NCBI RefSeq assembly: GCF_016056375.1
Contig: NZ_JAEDAE010000013.1
Location: 48,858 to 112,857 of the forward strand
Source of the DNA: Hymenobacter negativus
GTDB taxonomy: Bacteria > Bacteroidota > Bacteroidia > Cytophagales > Hymenobacteraceae
Direction of reading: 5' to 3'
DNA: 64,000 nt
The translations under genes and the position numbers were made by a program. Positions 46,295 through 54,841 of the stretch are shown piece after piece. A model generated the notes under the pieces. That model ran no database searches and was not told the origin of the DNA. It worked only from the letters and a program-made list of their open reading frames with translations. Each line of letters starts with the position of its first letter. Positions within the stretch are counted from its first letter, which is position 1.

Positions 46295-48370
46295 TTACAA
46301 GCGGGGGCCGGGCCGAGGTTTTTGCGGTATTGGCTGCGTCTGGGCGGGCTGCTCCAGTTGCTGCACGGCCTGGCGCAGCTGCTGCACGGCGGGATTATCC
46401 TTCAACGTGTCAAGCTTATCGACCACGGCCAGCACTTTCTCCACGTTCTCCCGGTTCAGGCCCTGCAACGCCGGCTTCGTCAGCAGCTGCCGGCTGACCT
46501 CCTGCAAACGGGCCGCGTTCAGTGTGGCAGCGCTCTCACGCAGCTCCCGGGCCACCAAGCCTGCCGCTTCGATAAACGATTGCCGGGCTTGGTCGTGGGC
46601 GAGCGAGTCACTGGGCACCAGCTGAGGCCCCTCCCGGCGCTGCTGCTCCTGAACGGCGGCCAGCTGCCGGCGCTCCATTGCATCCGGCACCGGCTCAATC
46701 ACAGTGGCCCTGGGATTTAGCCGCAATGCATCCAGCGCGTCGCTGATGGCCGGCAGCTGCGGCGAATCCAGCCGGTAGCGCAGGGTGAGCTCAGTGGCAA
46801 TTTCCCGGGGCGCATTGGTGTCCAGCTTAACAGCGTGGTCAATGGTGAGCCCGACCCTTTCGAGGTTCTCCCGCAGGGCGGGCAGCAGCGCGATGGCATC
46901 GCGGCTTTCCCGAAACTCGACTACAAGCAGCCGCTCACCCTGGTTGCGGGCTAGGACTTGGGCCTCATGCTGCTGCGTGATTTTGCCCTGGCCTTCGACG
47001 GGTGGGTTGTCCCAGTGCTGCTGGCCGAAGCCGTACTGGTCCTCGTCAATGCCGCCCAACTCACGCTGCACCACCCGTTGCAGCTGGTCGTGCTTAAGGT
47101 CCTGGTTCCAGTCCTTGCCCTGGCTTTTCACAATCTCCACCCGGTGCTCAAATCCCAGCGTCTGGCTGGCCGCCTCATTAAAGGCCCCCAGCGCCTCCCG
47201 GCTCATCGGCACGTGAAACTGGTAGGTGTGGGCCCCCAGCTTGTTGGAGTGAATCAACTCGTCGCGCAGGGTCTGGCTGCTGGCCGGATTGCCCGGCTCC
47301 CCGTTTTCCTGGGCGTACTGCCGGGTAGCCTGGTCGTTGTAGCTTTTGAGGTGCTGGCTGAGCGCCTGCACGCCGGCGGGGTGGACGGCGGTGATTTCGA
47401 CGGTCAGCAGGTGCTCGTGCTCCCGTACTACCCTCATGGGATTTTGCTCGCTAGCCAGGCCCGCTAGCAGCCGGGTATCAAAGTGGTGGCCCTGCGTATC
47501 GTTGTCAAAAGCGGCCCGAATAGCCGGAATGCCTTCTTCGCTGAGCAGCCGCTTCAACTCGAAAATCTTGTTCTGGGTGAGCGTGCCGGCCGTCGAGGCG
47601 TACAGGGCGCTGTCGCCGGGGTGCAGCTGCGCGTAGGAAAGCGTATCGAGGGCCGATTCACTTACGACTAGCACCGCCGCCGGCCGGCCCTCGGGCAGCC
47701 TACTCAGCCACAGCGAGCGGGTGAACTGGCTTTCGGGAGCCTGACCTTTGAAGCCCTCCCCTTTCAGCTCCAGTCCCACTACGCGCCCCTCGTGATAGGC
47801 CGGAAAGGCCGTATTGACGTAGGTCTTGGCCGGCAGTCCCTCCTTCTGCACCGTGTAGAGCTGGTTGAGAATGCGGCCCGCGAACTGCGGGTTGGCAATC
47901 GTGCTTTTGGTAATACCGCGCCCTTCCAGATAGGCCGTGTTTTCGAGCGGCCGGCAATGTTGGGTGTAGATGCTATGGAATTTCTCCCCCGGCGCGGTTT
48001 CCACGATGGGTGGCAGGTCGAGCCGGGGGCGCTGCTCCTCGGGCAGGTTGAGGTAGGCGCGGAAGTGGTCGTTAACCGATTGCCACAGGTTGCGGCCCGG
48101 CAGCGGACCAAGGCCGGCGATGCGGTCGGAGCTGACCCGGTTTTTCATCCAGTCGATGACGCTGCCCTTGTCGCGGTCGTCCTGGGCGTTGAAATACATC
48201 CAGTCGCCGCCCCGGCCCTTGAAGACCACCAGCGTATCATCGCCCTCAAAAACGTGCCATTTGCCTTTGCCCAAACGCTCGCCTTTTTTGAGGTTGTAGC
48301 CGAAGTGGCTTAGCAGCTCGGGCAGCTCAACCTGCTCCTTAATCTTCTGGAAGGTGAGTTCATGTTCCAT
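46295..48370 (-). CDS. Toprim-containing plasmid primase-like protein (DUF3991/Toprim type)
   Basis: This 691-residue protein starts at the ATG at 48368-48370 (MEHELTFQKIKEQVELPELL). The first 80 residues look like a CHC2-type primase zinc-finger fold without its cysteines (GKGKWHVFEGDDTLVVFKGR; SVIDWMKNR). A Toprim domain follows near residues 230-300, with AVLVVSESALDTLSYAQLHP (Glu in VSES) and AAFDNDTQGHHFD (Asp pair). The C-terminal 380 residues are helical and contain repeated segments such as RRVVQREL. It is typical of accessory genes on plasmids of this group and may prime DNA synthesis during transfer or replication. A terminator separates it from the DUF3945-like gene upstream. Confidence 0.75.
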   Translation of the reverse strand: MEHELTFQKIKEQVELPELLSHFGYNLKKGERLGKGKWHVFEGDDTLVVFKGRGGDWMYFNAQDDRDKGSVIDWMKNRVSSDRIAGLGPLPGRNLWQSVNDHFRAYLNLPEEQRPRLDLPPIVETAPGEKFHSIYTQHCRPLENTAYLEGRGITKSTIANPQFAGRILNQLYTVQKEGLPAKTYVNTAFPAYHEGRVVGLELKGEGFKGQAPESQFTRSLWLSRLPEGRPAAVLVVSESALDTLSYAQLHPGDSALYASTAGTLTQNKIFELKRLLSEEGIPAIRAAFDNDTQGHHFDTRLLAGLASEQNPMRVVREHEHLLTVEITAVHPAGVQALSQHLKSYNDQATRQYAQENGEPGNPASSQTLRDELIHSNKLGAHTYQFHVPMSREALGAFNEAASQTLGFEHRVEIVKSQGKDWNQDLKHDQLQRVVQRELGGIDEDQYGFGQQHWDNPPVEGQGKITQQHEAQVLARNQGERLLVVEFRESRDAIALLPALRENLERVGLTIDHAVKLDTNAPREIATELTLRYRLDSPQLPAISDALDALRLNPRATVIEPVPDAMERRQLAAVQEQQRREGPQLVPSDSLAHDQARQSFIEAAGLVARELRESAATLNAARLQEVSRQLLTKPALQGLNRENVEKVLAVVDKLDTLKDNPAVQQLRQAVQQLEQPAQTQPIPQKPRPGPRL

Positions 48371-48411
48371 GGTAAAGCGGATTAATTCGAAGGATGGAAG
48401 GCAGAAAAAAG

Positions 48412-48437
48412 AAGCCCGGAAGTAGGCTTCCGGGCTT
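48412..48437 (-). terminator. Rho-independent terminator between two minus-strand genes
   Basis: On the minus strand AAGCCCGGAAG and CTTCCGGGCTT form a perfect 11-bp stem with a 4-nt loop, followed by CTTTTTTC. It lies 36 bp downstream of the stop at 48474 and 41 bp upstream of the start at 48370, so it ends the DUF3945-like transcript and gives the primase-like gene its own promoter region. Confidence 0.8.
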
Positions 48438-48473
48438 TTGGAGTGAGGAAAAGTGGGTTTGGAGCGGGCCGAC

Positions 48474-50684
48474 CTAGTGGCGGGGGCCCCGGGTTTTTAC
48501 CTGGGGCGCTTCGGTTTTGACCGGGGCCGGGGCTACGGTCTGGGTGGTGGCCTTCACCGTCTGCTCGGCTTTCGGCGCTTGGCGCTGGGCCAGCTCGTGG
48601 GCGGCGGGCGTCACCTCAATGCAGGCCTTGGCGGCGTTTACCTGCACGGTACCGTCAAACTTCTGCCCGCCGCTGCCGCTGGCCATGTTAGCCAGCGCTA
48701 CTACTTTGCCCTCGCGCAGGTCATGGCTTTGTTCAAGGGTAAGCTTGACGCCGGCCACGGTGTCGTGCAGGGTCACTTTGCTTTCGGGCAGCACTACGAC
48801 CTTGTTCATAGCCTTATCCACGGCTACATAGCCGTTGAACTCGCGGCCCTGCTCGTCCTTGAGGCCCCGAATCAATCCAGCGTTGCCTTCGGTTTCGAGG
48901 CGCTGGCGCTGCTCGGGCGTGAACGGCTGGCCGCCAATCTCGTTGGGAATGACCAGCTTTTCCTGGGGCAATTCCATTTTGAGCGTAGCCGTGCCGTCGG
49001 CCTCGCGGTGGAGCACCATCTTCCCCTCGAACTTCACGGGCTCCTGGCCTTCCTTGCCCGCTACCTGCATGGGCAAAAGGTCCGTTTTCTCGCCATTAAG
49101 CAACTTTTGCAGCTGCCCGCTGTCGGCTAACTCCGCCAGATTCAGGCTAAGAGAAACCAGCACCTTTTGCGGCACTTCATCGGCTTTGAATAACGCAGGC
49201 TCCGACGGCTGCGCGACGGTCTGACGGGCGGCATTGCCATTGACGGGTTCCGCCGCTACGCTGAGCGGCTTTTTACTCTGCGCCGGCGGGCCGGGCGCGA
49301 GCTCCGGCTGGGCCGCCCCGGCCTGCTTAGCCAAGCGGGCCTGCAAATCCTGGCGGGTTTTCTCGTAGTCCACTTCCAGATTCAGCCGGGTCTTCGGGCC
49401 GCCGTTCAGGTGGGCGTAGAAGTTTTTCAGAAACGCCGATGCAGGGTTGCCGCTCGTGTCGATGTCAAAGATGCTCTTGCCGTCACGGATGACCTGCTCA
49501 GTGGTTTTGCCCTGCTGCTGGGCCAGCTGCTGCACCCGCTGCCCGGCCGCCGCCTGCTGCACCTGCTCCGGGGCGGTGAGGGCGTGCTTGGGCACGGCCG
49601 AGAGCTGGGCGCTGAGCGCATCCCACTGCTTCACGCCGAAGGCTTCGCGCACCTGCTTGCTGCGCTGCGGCTCGTATTCATCATCGTAGCCCGCTTCCTG
49701 CCGCCGGGCCGCCGCCTGCTCGGGCTTCTCCACTACGGCCACGCCATTCCCCACTTGCCGAAATCCCTGCAGGGCCGCTTCGAGCTGGACCAGCTTGTGC
49801 GACTCGGGGTCGTAGCTAACTGCGAAGCCGCCGCTGAGCTTGCCCGCCGGGTCGCGCTCCAGCTGCAAAGCGCCCACCGCCACGCCGGCTTCCTTTAGCT
49901 GGTCGAGGTAGGCGCGCATTTCCAGCAGCGGGGCCACCTCTTCGCCTTTCTGCTGCCAGGTAATGCGCAGCTCTCCGACCGGCTCCGCAGTGGCCGCAGC
50001 ATCCGGGACGGGTGTAGAAACCAGGGGCGGCTGCTCGCTGCCTGGCCCCTCCCCTACCGGTTGTTGCCGCTCCGGTGCGGAGACACCTTCTGCTACTTCT
50101 GCCCGGGCCTCGTCTCGTAACGCATCCGCGTAGGTGGCCCGGCTCTCGTCCGGGCCTTGCTGCGCACGGTTGGCCACCCCTTCCAGCTCCGCTTCTGCCT
50201 CGGCACGAACTGCCCCCCTAGTGGTGGCCACCTCGCCAGCCAGTTCCTCGGCCCGCGTCGTCAATTCAGCTTGCTGGGTAGCTTGTGGGGTTGCCTGGCC
50301 AAATACCAGCAACCGCTGCTCGGGTTCGGTTGCGCTGTAGCCCACGCGGCCCTGCTCGGTGATTTTCCAGTTATCGCCCACCTTTTCCAGCAGCGTGGGC
50401 TTTTCCACTCTGAGAAACTTATCCTCCCGGCCGGGGAGGCGGTTGGTGGTAAAGGCCCGCATCAGGGCGTGGTCAAATGCATTCAGCAGCCGGCCATCCG
50501 CGCCGGGGGCCGGCAGCAGCGCCGCCTGGTTGGGGTTGGCGGGATTTACCTGAATCTCATAGAGGGAGTGCCCGGCGGGCTGCCGCTGCAGGCTCTGCCC
50601 GCTGAGGTTGCCATTGGAGGTCGGCACCGCACTCAGGTACCAGCGCTCCGGCGTGGGGGTATTCACTTCATCTTGCTCAGCCAT
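48474..50684 (-). CDS. DUF3945-like plasmid protein
   Basis: This 736-residue protein starts at the ATG at 50682-50684 (MAEQDEVNTPTPERWYLSAV). The C-terminal part contains a DUF3945/DUF4099-like segment repeated at least twice: LLPMQVAGKEGQEPVKFEGK with KLVIPNEIGGQPFTPEQRQR, and NGYVAVDKAMNKVVVLPESK with VKLTLEQSHDLREGKVVALA. These families are hallmarks of Bacteroidota conjugative plasmids. The N-terminal half has Ala/Glu/Gln-rich coiled coils (QAELTTRAEELAGEVATTRG) and low-complexity linkers. It ends in a proline/threonine/lysine-rich tail. No enzymatic motif is visible. It probably has a structural or regulatory role in transfer. Confidence 0.6.
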   Translation of the reverse strand: MAEQDEVNTPTPERWYLSAVPTSNGNLSGQSLQRQPAGHSLYEIQVNPANPNQAALLPAPGADGRLLNAFDHALMRAFTTNRLPGREDKFLRVEKPTLLEKVGDNWKITEQGRVGYSATEPEQRLLVFGQATPQATQQAELTTRAEELAGEVATTRGAVRAEAEAELEGVANRAQQGPDESRATYADALRDEARAEVAEGVSAPERQQPVGEGPGSEQPPLVSTPVPDAAATAEPVGELRITWQQKGEEVAPLLEMRAYLDQLKEAGVAVGALQLERDPAGKLSGGFAVSYDPESHKLVQLEAALQGFRQVGNGVAVVEKPEQAAARRQEAGYDDEYEPQRSKQVREAFGVKQWDALSAQLSAVPKHALTAPEQVQQAAAGQRVQQLAQQQGKTTEQVIRDGKSIFDIDTSGNPASAFLKNFYAHLNGGPKTRLNLEVDYEKTRQDLQARLAKQAGAAQPELAPGPPAQSKKPLSVAAEPVNGNAARQTVAQPSEPALFKADEVPQKVLVSLSLNLAELADSGQLQKLLNGEKTDLLPMQVAGKEGQEPVKFEGKMVLHREADGTATLKMELPQEKLVIPNEIGGQPFTPEQRQRLETEGNAGLIRGLKDEQGREFNGYVAVDKAMNKVVVLPESKVTLHDTVAGVKLTLEQSHDLREGKVVALANMASGSGGQKFDGTVQVNAAKACIEVTPAAHELAQRQAPKAEQTVKATTQTVAPAPVKTEAPQVKTRGPRH

Positions 50685-50819
50685 AGGAGAAATGGGTAGG
50701 TGAATAAAAGCTGCCCTTCCGGCCGGCGCAGGTGCGACCGGCTCGGAATTCGACCCTGCAAACCTACCGGCCCTCATTAGGCCCTGGTAAGAAAGTTGAT
50801 GAGTGGCCGGAATTGGCCC

Positions 50820-50844
50820 GTGAGGTGCCACCCGGACACACGAA
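50820..50844. repeat. 25-bp direct repeat flanking the traG region (left copy)
   Basis: GTGAGGTGC at 50820-50828 and CACACGAA at 50837-50844 have a counterpart at 54793-54817 with 21 of 25 positions identical by eye. The two copies bracket the traG gene together with its low-GC insert. The left copy runs directly into the palindrome at 50841-50887. They may mark an exchangeable module boundary. Confidence 0.4.
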
Positions 50845-50887
50845 CGGCGCGCAGCCAGGGCGCAAACCCTGACTCCGCGCCGTTCGG
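50841..50887. repeat. 47-bp imperfect palindrome downstream of the traG remnant
   Basis: CGAACGGCGCG at 50841-50851 pairs exactly with CGCGCCGTTCG at 50877-50887, and inside it CAGGG pairs with CCCTG around a CGCAAA loop. There is no T-run on either side, so it is not a typical terminator. It sits between the lone iteron at 50895 and the 25-bp repeat and could be a recombination or resolution site, or an extended hairpin in mRNA. Confidence 0.5.
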
Positions 50888-50894
50888 CTTGCCC

Positions 50895-50915
50895 ACCTGT
50901 CCAGGCCTTACTTTT
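50895..50915 (-). repeat. Isolated iteron-like sequence, far from the origin
   Basis: On the minus strand the bases read AAAAGTAAGGCCTGGACAGGT. This is the sequence of origin iteron 5 (AAAAAGTAAGGTTTGGACAGGT) with a TT to CC change, and it is followed, like iteron 5, by GGG. It overlaps the stop codon of the truncated traG copy. A single iteron 28 kb away from the origin is unlikely to have arisen by chance. It suggests that this end of the traG remnant came from next to an origin, or that it serves as a distant Rep-binding site. Confidence 0.7.
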
Positions 50916-51093
50916 CTACTTTCTCCTTGATGAGGTGCCGCAGCGTGGGGTCTTGCCCGATGCGCAGCAGCTCCCGCGCGCGCAGCTCCTTCACTTCGGT
51001 TTTCACGCGGTTGAAATTGGCCTTTATCATCTCCTCGGCCTCGTCCTTGCCCGTGGGTGGGTTGATGAAGCCGGCGTAACAAAGAGCTGACAA
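50908..51093 (-). pseudogene. Truncated traG copy (3' end only)
   Basis: The minus-strand frame from 51070 to the stop at 50908-50910 encodes FINPPTGKDEAEEMIKANFN and so on to KEKVEK. It is identical to the C-terminus of the intact TraG encoded at 52697-54706 at 50 of 53 positions by eye (differences P/A, R/C and V/T). The rest of traG is missing here. The copy lies on the far side of the AT-rich two-gene insert, so intact traG and this remnant flank that insert as direct repeats. An ATG at 51091-51093 exists but probably has no meaning. Confidence 0.8.
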
Positions 51094-51232
51094 GGCGCGC
51101 CCATCCAGTAGCAGCTTAGTAGCTGTGTTGCTTTAACTGCACTAACTTGCGATTACCCTGCAGCAGAATTGCTATAGGCGAAGTAATAACAATGTTCGCA
51201 CTGACAACATCATTAGATAAAACGACTTGATT

Positions 51233-51787
51233 ATGAGTATTAACTTATTTTGGGACAATTCCAATATATGGCTTGTGGGGCAACAAGTTTGCAAGATGCG
51301 AGAGCCTGGTTATGAATTTGATTTTCGCATTCACGTAAAAAATTTGTTTGATTTTGCTGTTGATTCACGAACGGTAGATTACGCATATGTAGGTGGTTCT
51401 ATTCCACCAAACTCTGACCCGCTCTGGAATTACTTTTCTAAACTAGATATTAAAGTTGAAAAGCAAGAACGCGGACAAACCTCAGGCGGCGAAATAGCTG
51501 TGGATGAATCCATTCAACTACAGATGGCGAATAGAATCCTAGATAGCGAAGCACCAAGTCATATGCTATTACTAACAGGAGATGGAAGTGGATATCTCAA
51601 CGGCAAGGGCTTTATTAAACAATTAGAAAGAGCCCTCAAACACGGATGGAGTATTGAGGTTGTGAGTTGGGATAAAGGATGCAACAGGCATTTGAAAGAA
51701 TTTGCAGAAGCCAGAGGCATTTATCGCTCACTAGAATCAGTTTACGACAAAGTCACCTTCGTCAACAATCAACGATGGGCAAAATAG
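51233..51787 (+). CDS. NYN-domain (LabA-like) putative ribonuclease
   Basis: This 184-residue protein starts at the ATG at 51233 (MSINLFWDNSNIWLVGQQVC). A TTG 6 bp upstream is possible. It shows the NYN/PIN-like pattern: WDNSNIW at the N-terminus (Asp8), VDESIQLQMANRIL in the middle, and LLTGDGSGYLNGKGFIKQLE with IEVVSWDKGCNRHLKEFAEA near the end. Conserved acidic residues of the metal-dependent nuclease site are present (Asp8, and Asp in VDES and TGDGSGY). NYN proteins cut RNA in several toxin and defence settings. The gene is much more AT-rich than its neighbours and forms a pair with the next gene, 71 bp downstream, inside a segment bounded by traG duplications. Confidence 0.75.
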   Translation: MSINLFWDNSNIWLVGQQVCKMREPGYEFDFRIHVKNLFDFAVDSRTVDYAYVGGSIPPNSDPLWNYFSKLDIKVEKQERGQTSGGEIAVDESIQLQMANRILDSEAPSHMLLLTGDGSGYLNGKGFIKQLERALKHGWSIEVVSWDKGCNRHLKEFAEARGIYRSLESVYDKVTFVNNQRWAK

Positions 51788-51857
51788 ACTGTTCTAATAA
51801 TTTACATTCAGCATCATATTGATTAATACTAGAGCCAGCCAAAACACCATTTCATAT

Positions 51858-52679
51858 ATGAACCCAAATGGCAGCTTTCTACATATTGATAATTTTTCCG
51901 ACTTAGGAAAAGTTTACGTGCATGACCATAATCCCGAGGTCAAACGCACTATTGTACGACCTGTTTTCAAAGTAGAAAAGGTAGAAAATCAGGCTTACTA
52001 CTTTGCCCCTGGCTTCATTGATACTGACAATATATTTTTTAGCTGTCCTCTCGCAATCTCTTACGTTCAGGTCAATTCAGCCAAGCAAATTTTACCACAA
52101 CATGGGCACAGTTCTATCATAGAGCTTGATATAAAAGCATTTAACAAAACACTTTCAAGCTATGTGAATGCTAAAATTGAGATTAAAAGGTGGAATATTG
52201 ATTTCAAAATAATTGGCAAAGTAATAAATTTTATAAATCAATATATCAATTCTGAAAGAGATATAAAACTGATTGATTTCAATTGTTTTTCAAAGATTGA
52301 TTTGAATTTTAAAGACAAATCAATAATTATTAGTGCAATTGATAATTTAGAGTTTGTCTTTTTCGATAACAGCATCAATAGAGTAGGAAAAGATAACTTC
52401 TTTTGGATTGAAGCAGAGATAAGAAACATGCCAGAAGATAGATACTTAAGAAAACTAATCATATCTAACTTGGCTAATCAATGCACGCGCGTCGAAACAA
52501 AAGAGTACGGAGCACTTATTGTCTTTGACATCGAATCAGCATATACGGCCTCTTACAGCAGACGAATGATTGAAGAATCTACTGCTTTAGAAAAAAAAGC
52601 AAAAGATTTATTGAAGCTCGATATGGCAATTGAATATAATCCTGTTGAACAATCAATTGAGCAATTAGCAATAAAGTAA
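51858..52679 (+). CDS. Unknown protein paired with the NYN gene
   Basis: This 273-residue protein starts at the ATG at 51858 (MNPNGSFLHIDNFSDLGKVY). A TTG 39 bp upstream is possible. It has no recognised motif. Composition is AT-rich-gene type (Ile, Asn and Lys abundant). The first half is beta-rich (VRPVFKVEKVENQAYYFAPG; FINQYINSERDIKLIDFNCF), and the last 50 residues are helical (MIEESTALEKKAKDLLKLDM). As the only companion of the NYN nuclease on the same strand, it is a candidate sensor, antitoxin or target-binding partner. Function unknown. Confidence 0.6.
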   Translation: MNPNGSFLHIDNFSDLGKVYVHDHNPEVKRTIVRPVFKVEKVENQAYYFAPGFIDTDNIFFSCPLAISYVQVNSAKQILPQHGHSSIIELDIKAFNKTLSSYVNAKIEIKRWNIDFKIIGKVINFINQYINSERDIKLIDFNCFSKIDLNFKDKSIIISAIDNLEFVFFDNSINRVGKDNFFWIEAEIRNMPEDRYLRKLIISNLANQCTRVETKEYGALIVFDIESAYTASYSRRMIEESTALEKKAKDLLKLDMAIEYNPVEQSIEQLAIK

Positions 52680-52696
52680 AAGACTCATTAACACCC

Positions 52697-54706
52697 CTAT
52701 TTCTCCGTTTTCTCCTTGATAAGGTGCCGCAGCGTGGGGTCTTGCCCGATGCGCAGCAACTCCCGGGCGCACAGCTCCTTCACTTCGGTTTTCACGCGGT
52801 TGAAATTGGCTTTAATCATCTCTTCCGCCTCGTCCTTGCCCGTCGCCGGGTTAATAAAGCTGGTAATGTCGGGAATGGGCTGGTAGGCCTGGGCCTCGGC
52901 GGCCACCGCCTTCACGTCCACCTGAATCCGGGCGTGAAACACCTTCTGGTCGATTTCCTCGCCGAAGTTGTCGGCCACCGCGCCCACGAAGTTGCCCTGG
53001 GTGAGGTTGGCAATGGTGCTGGCCGGAATCATGCTATCCATCTGAGTCGAAAGGCTGGTGCTGGTTTCGCGCATATTGATGCTCAGACTCTGGCGCTGCT
53101 GCAGAATTTTGCCGAACCGCTCGCTCAGCCACTTGCCGCTGTTGCCCGACACCTGCCCGCTGAACACGTTGCCCACGGTGTTCTTAATGACTTCGGCCTC
53201 CTTCTGGCCGTAGTCGCGCTCCAGCTGCGAGAAGTCCTGAAAGCCCAGGCAGGTGCTCACTTTGTTACTGCGGGCCGTGGCAATGAGGTTGTCCAGCCCC
53301 TTAAAGTAGATGGTGGGCAGCTCGTCGATGATGATGGACGATTTACGCTTGCCCTTCTGGTTCACCAGCTTCACTAGCCGGGCATTGTAGAGGCCCAGCG
53401 CTGCCCCGTAAATGGCTTGGCGCTCGGGGTTGTTGCCCACGCACAAGACCTTGGGCTCCTCGTTGCTGTTGATGTCAAGCGTGAAATCGTTGCCCGACAT
53501 CACCCAGTAGAGCTGTGGCGAGGCCAGCCGGCCCAGCGGAATCCGCGCCGAAGCAATCTGGCCTTCCAGCTGCTCAATGGCATCTTTCTGGAACGCCGAC
53601 ACGAACGGCTTTACCAGATTCTCAATCTCGGGGTACGAGGCCAGCACCGGGAAAATCTCCTCGTAGTCGCGGCTCAGAAACTCGATGACGTGGGGAAAGG
53701 TGCAGTATTTACCCTTCTCAAACAGCTTCAAAAACCAGATAATGGCCGCCACAAAGTTGATGGGCGACTCCACGAAAAAGTCGCCCTGCTTCTGAATCCA
53801 GCTCTTGTTGAGGTTAAGCATGATGGTCGAGGCGCTTTCGTAGGCGTCCACGATGTCGGTCATCAGCTCGGGCAGCAGCGGGTTGCAGCGGTGGCTTTTG
53901 CGGGGATTGTCGAAGTTGATGACGTAGAAGCCCACCGGCTTGTCAAACTTGTCCTGGTGGCGCAGCAGCGTGTTGTAGCAGATGCGGCTCAGGTCGTCAA
54001 ACTTGTAGTCGTAGATGTACATGCAGAAGCCCTTGGCCAGGTGCTGCCGGATGAACTCGTTGATAATGGCGAACGACTTGCCCGAGCCTGGCGTGCCCAG
54101 CACCATCGTGGCCCGAAAGGGATTCACCACGTTCAGCCAGCCGTGGTGCTGCTTGCCCCGCAGCTGGTACTCGGTGCGCAGGTTCACCGAATACTCGTTT
54201 TCCATCAGCCGCTCCTCCTGCGGAAAGCTTTCGTTGGCCTTGTTAAAGATGTCCTTCATCAGGTCGTTGTTAAACAACCTACTCAGCCAGGCCCCGGCGC
54301 TCAGCAGCAGCAGAAAGCCCGCCGACAGCAGCCCGGTATATAGCGCCGTTGTTAGCCCGGCCCCCAGCGCGAAGCTGCGCACGATATCCGACCCGAAAAT
54401 CAGCGCCAACCCGATGACCGCGTAGCCCGCCACGGAAGCCCCTTTGAGCTTTTCATTGGCCCGCCCCCGCGTGCCGAGGCAGCTCAGTAGCAGGAACACC
54501 ACGGATAGCGTCTTACTCACCCAACTGGCCTTAAACAGGAAGGTATTTTTGGTAAAGCTCTCCAGAATATGCTCGACCACGGCCGGTGTCCAGCCCATGC
54601 TTTTGAAGTAGCCGAAGCAGTAATAGTAGATGTTAATGCCCATCAGCACAATGGCAAACAGGCGCATAAACTCCATGATTTTCCGCAGTCCTTTCTCGTC
54701 TTCCAT
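52697..54706 (-). CDS. traG: TraG/VirD4-like coupling protein of plasmid transfer
   Basis: This 669-residue protein starts at the ATG at 54704-54706 (MEDEKGLRKIMEFMRLFAIV). The first 180 residues hold several membrane spans (RLFAIVLMGINIYYYCFGYF, VAGYAVIGLALIFGSDIV, LLSAGFLLLLSAGAWLS). The soluble ATPase domain follows, with Walker A LGTPGSGKSFAIIN and Walker B SSIIIDELPTIYFKG. It couples the relaxase-DNA complex to a type IV secretion channel. No channel genes are visible in the window. Its C-terminus (FINPATGKDEAEEMIKANFN) is repeated in the fragment at 50908-51070. It lies downstream of the relaxase with a 135-bp gap. Confidence 0.85.
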   Translation of the reverse strand: MEDEKGLRKIMEFMRLFAIVLMGINIYYYCFGYFKSMGWTPAVVEHILESFTKNTFLFKASWVSKTLSVVFLLLSCLGTRGRANEKLKGASVAGYAVIGLALIFGSDIVRSFALGAGLTTALYTGLLSAGFLLLLSAGAWLSRLFNNDLMKDIFNKANESFPQEERLMENEYSVNLRTEYQLRGKQHHGWLNVVNPFRATMVLGTPGSGKSFAIINEFIRQHLAKGFCMYIYDYKFDDLSRICYNTLLRHQDKFDKPVGFYVINFDNPRKSHRCNPLLPELMTDIVDAYESASTIMLNLNKSWIQKQGDFFVESPINFVAAIIWFLKLFEKGKYCTFPHVIEFLSRDYEEIFPVLASYPEIENLVKPFVSAFQKDAIEQLEGQIASARIPLGRLASPQLYWVMSGNDFTLDINSNEEPKVLCVGNNPERQAIYGAALGLYNARLVKLVNQKGKRKSSIIIDELPTIYFKGLDNLIATARSNKVSTCLGFQDFSQLERDYGQKEAEVIKNTVGNVFSGQVSGNSGKWLSERFGKILQQRQSLSINMRETSTSLSTQMDSMIPASTIANLTQGNFVGAVADNFGEEIDQKVFHARIQVDVKAVAAEAQAYQPIPDITSFINPATGKDEAEEMIKANFNRVKTEVKELCARELLRIGQDPTLRHLIKEKTEK

Positions 54707-54792
54707 CGCATGAAACGCTTGGTGAATCAAGCAACTTACCCCCGCCGGCAGCGCCCGGCGCGGATTATTTGACGAGCGGTCCAAAGTCAGCG

Positions 54793-54817
54793 GTGAGGTG
54801 CACGCCGGGCACACGAA
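54793..54817. repeat. 25-bp direct repeat flanking the traG region (right copy)
   Basis: GTGAGGTGCACGCCGGGCAC at 54793-54812 plus ACGAA is the partner of the repeat at 50820-50844. It lies between the traG start and the relaxase gene. Together the two copies enclose intact traG, its low-GC insert and the traG 3' remnant, about 4 kb in total. Confidence 0.4.
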
Positions 54818-54841
54818 TGAACCGCCCTACCCGTCCGGCCG

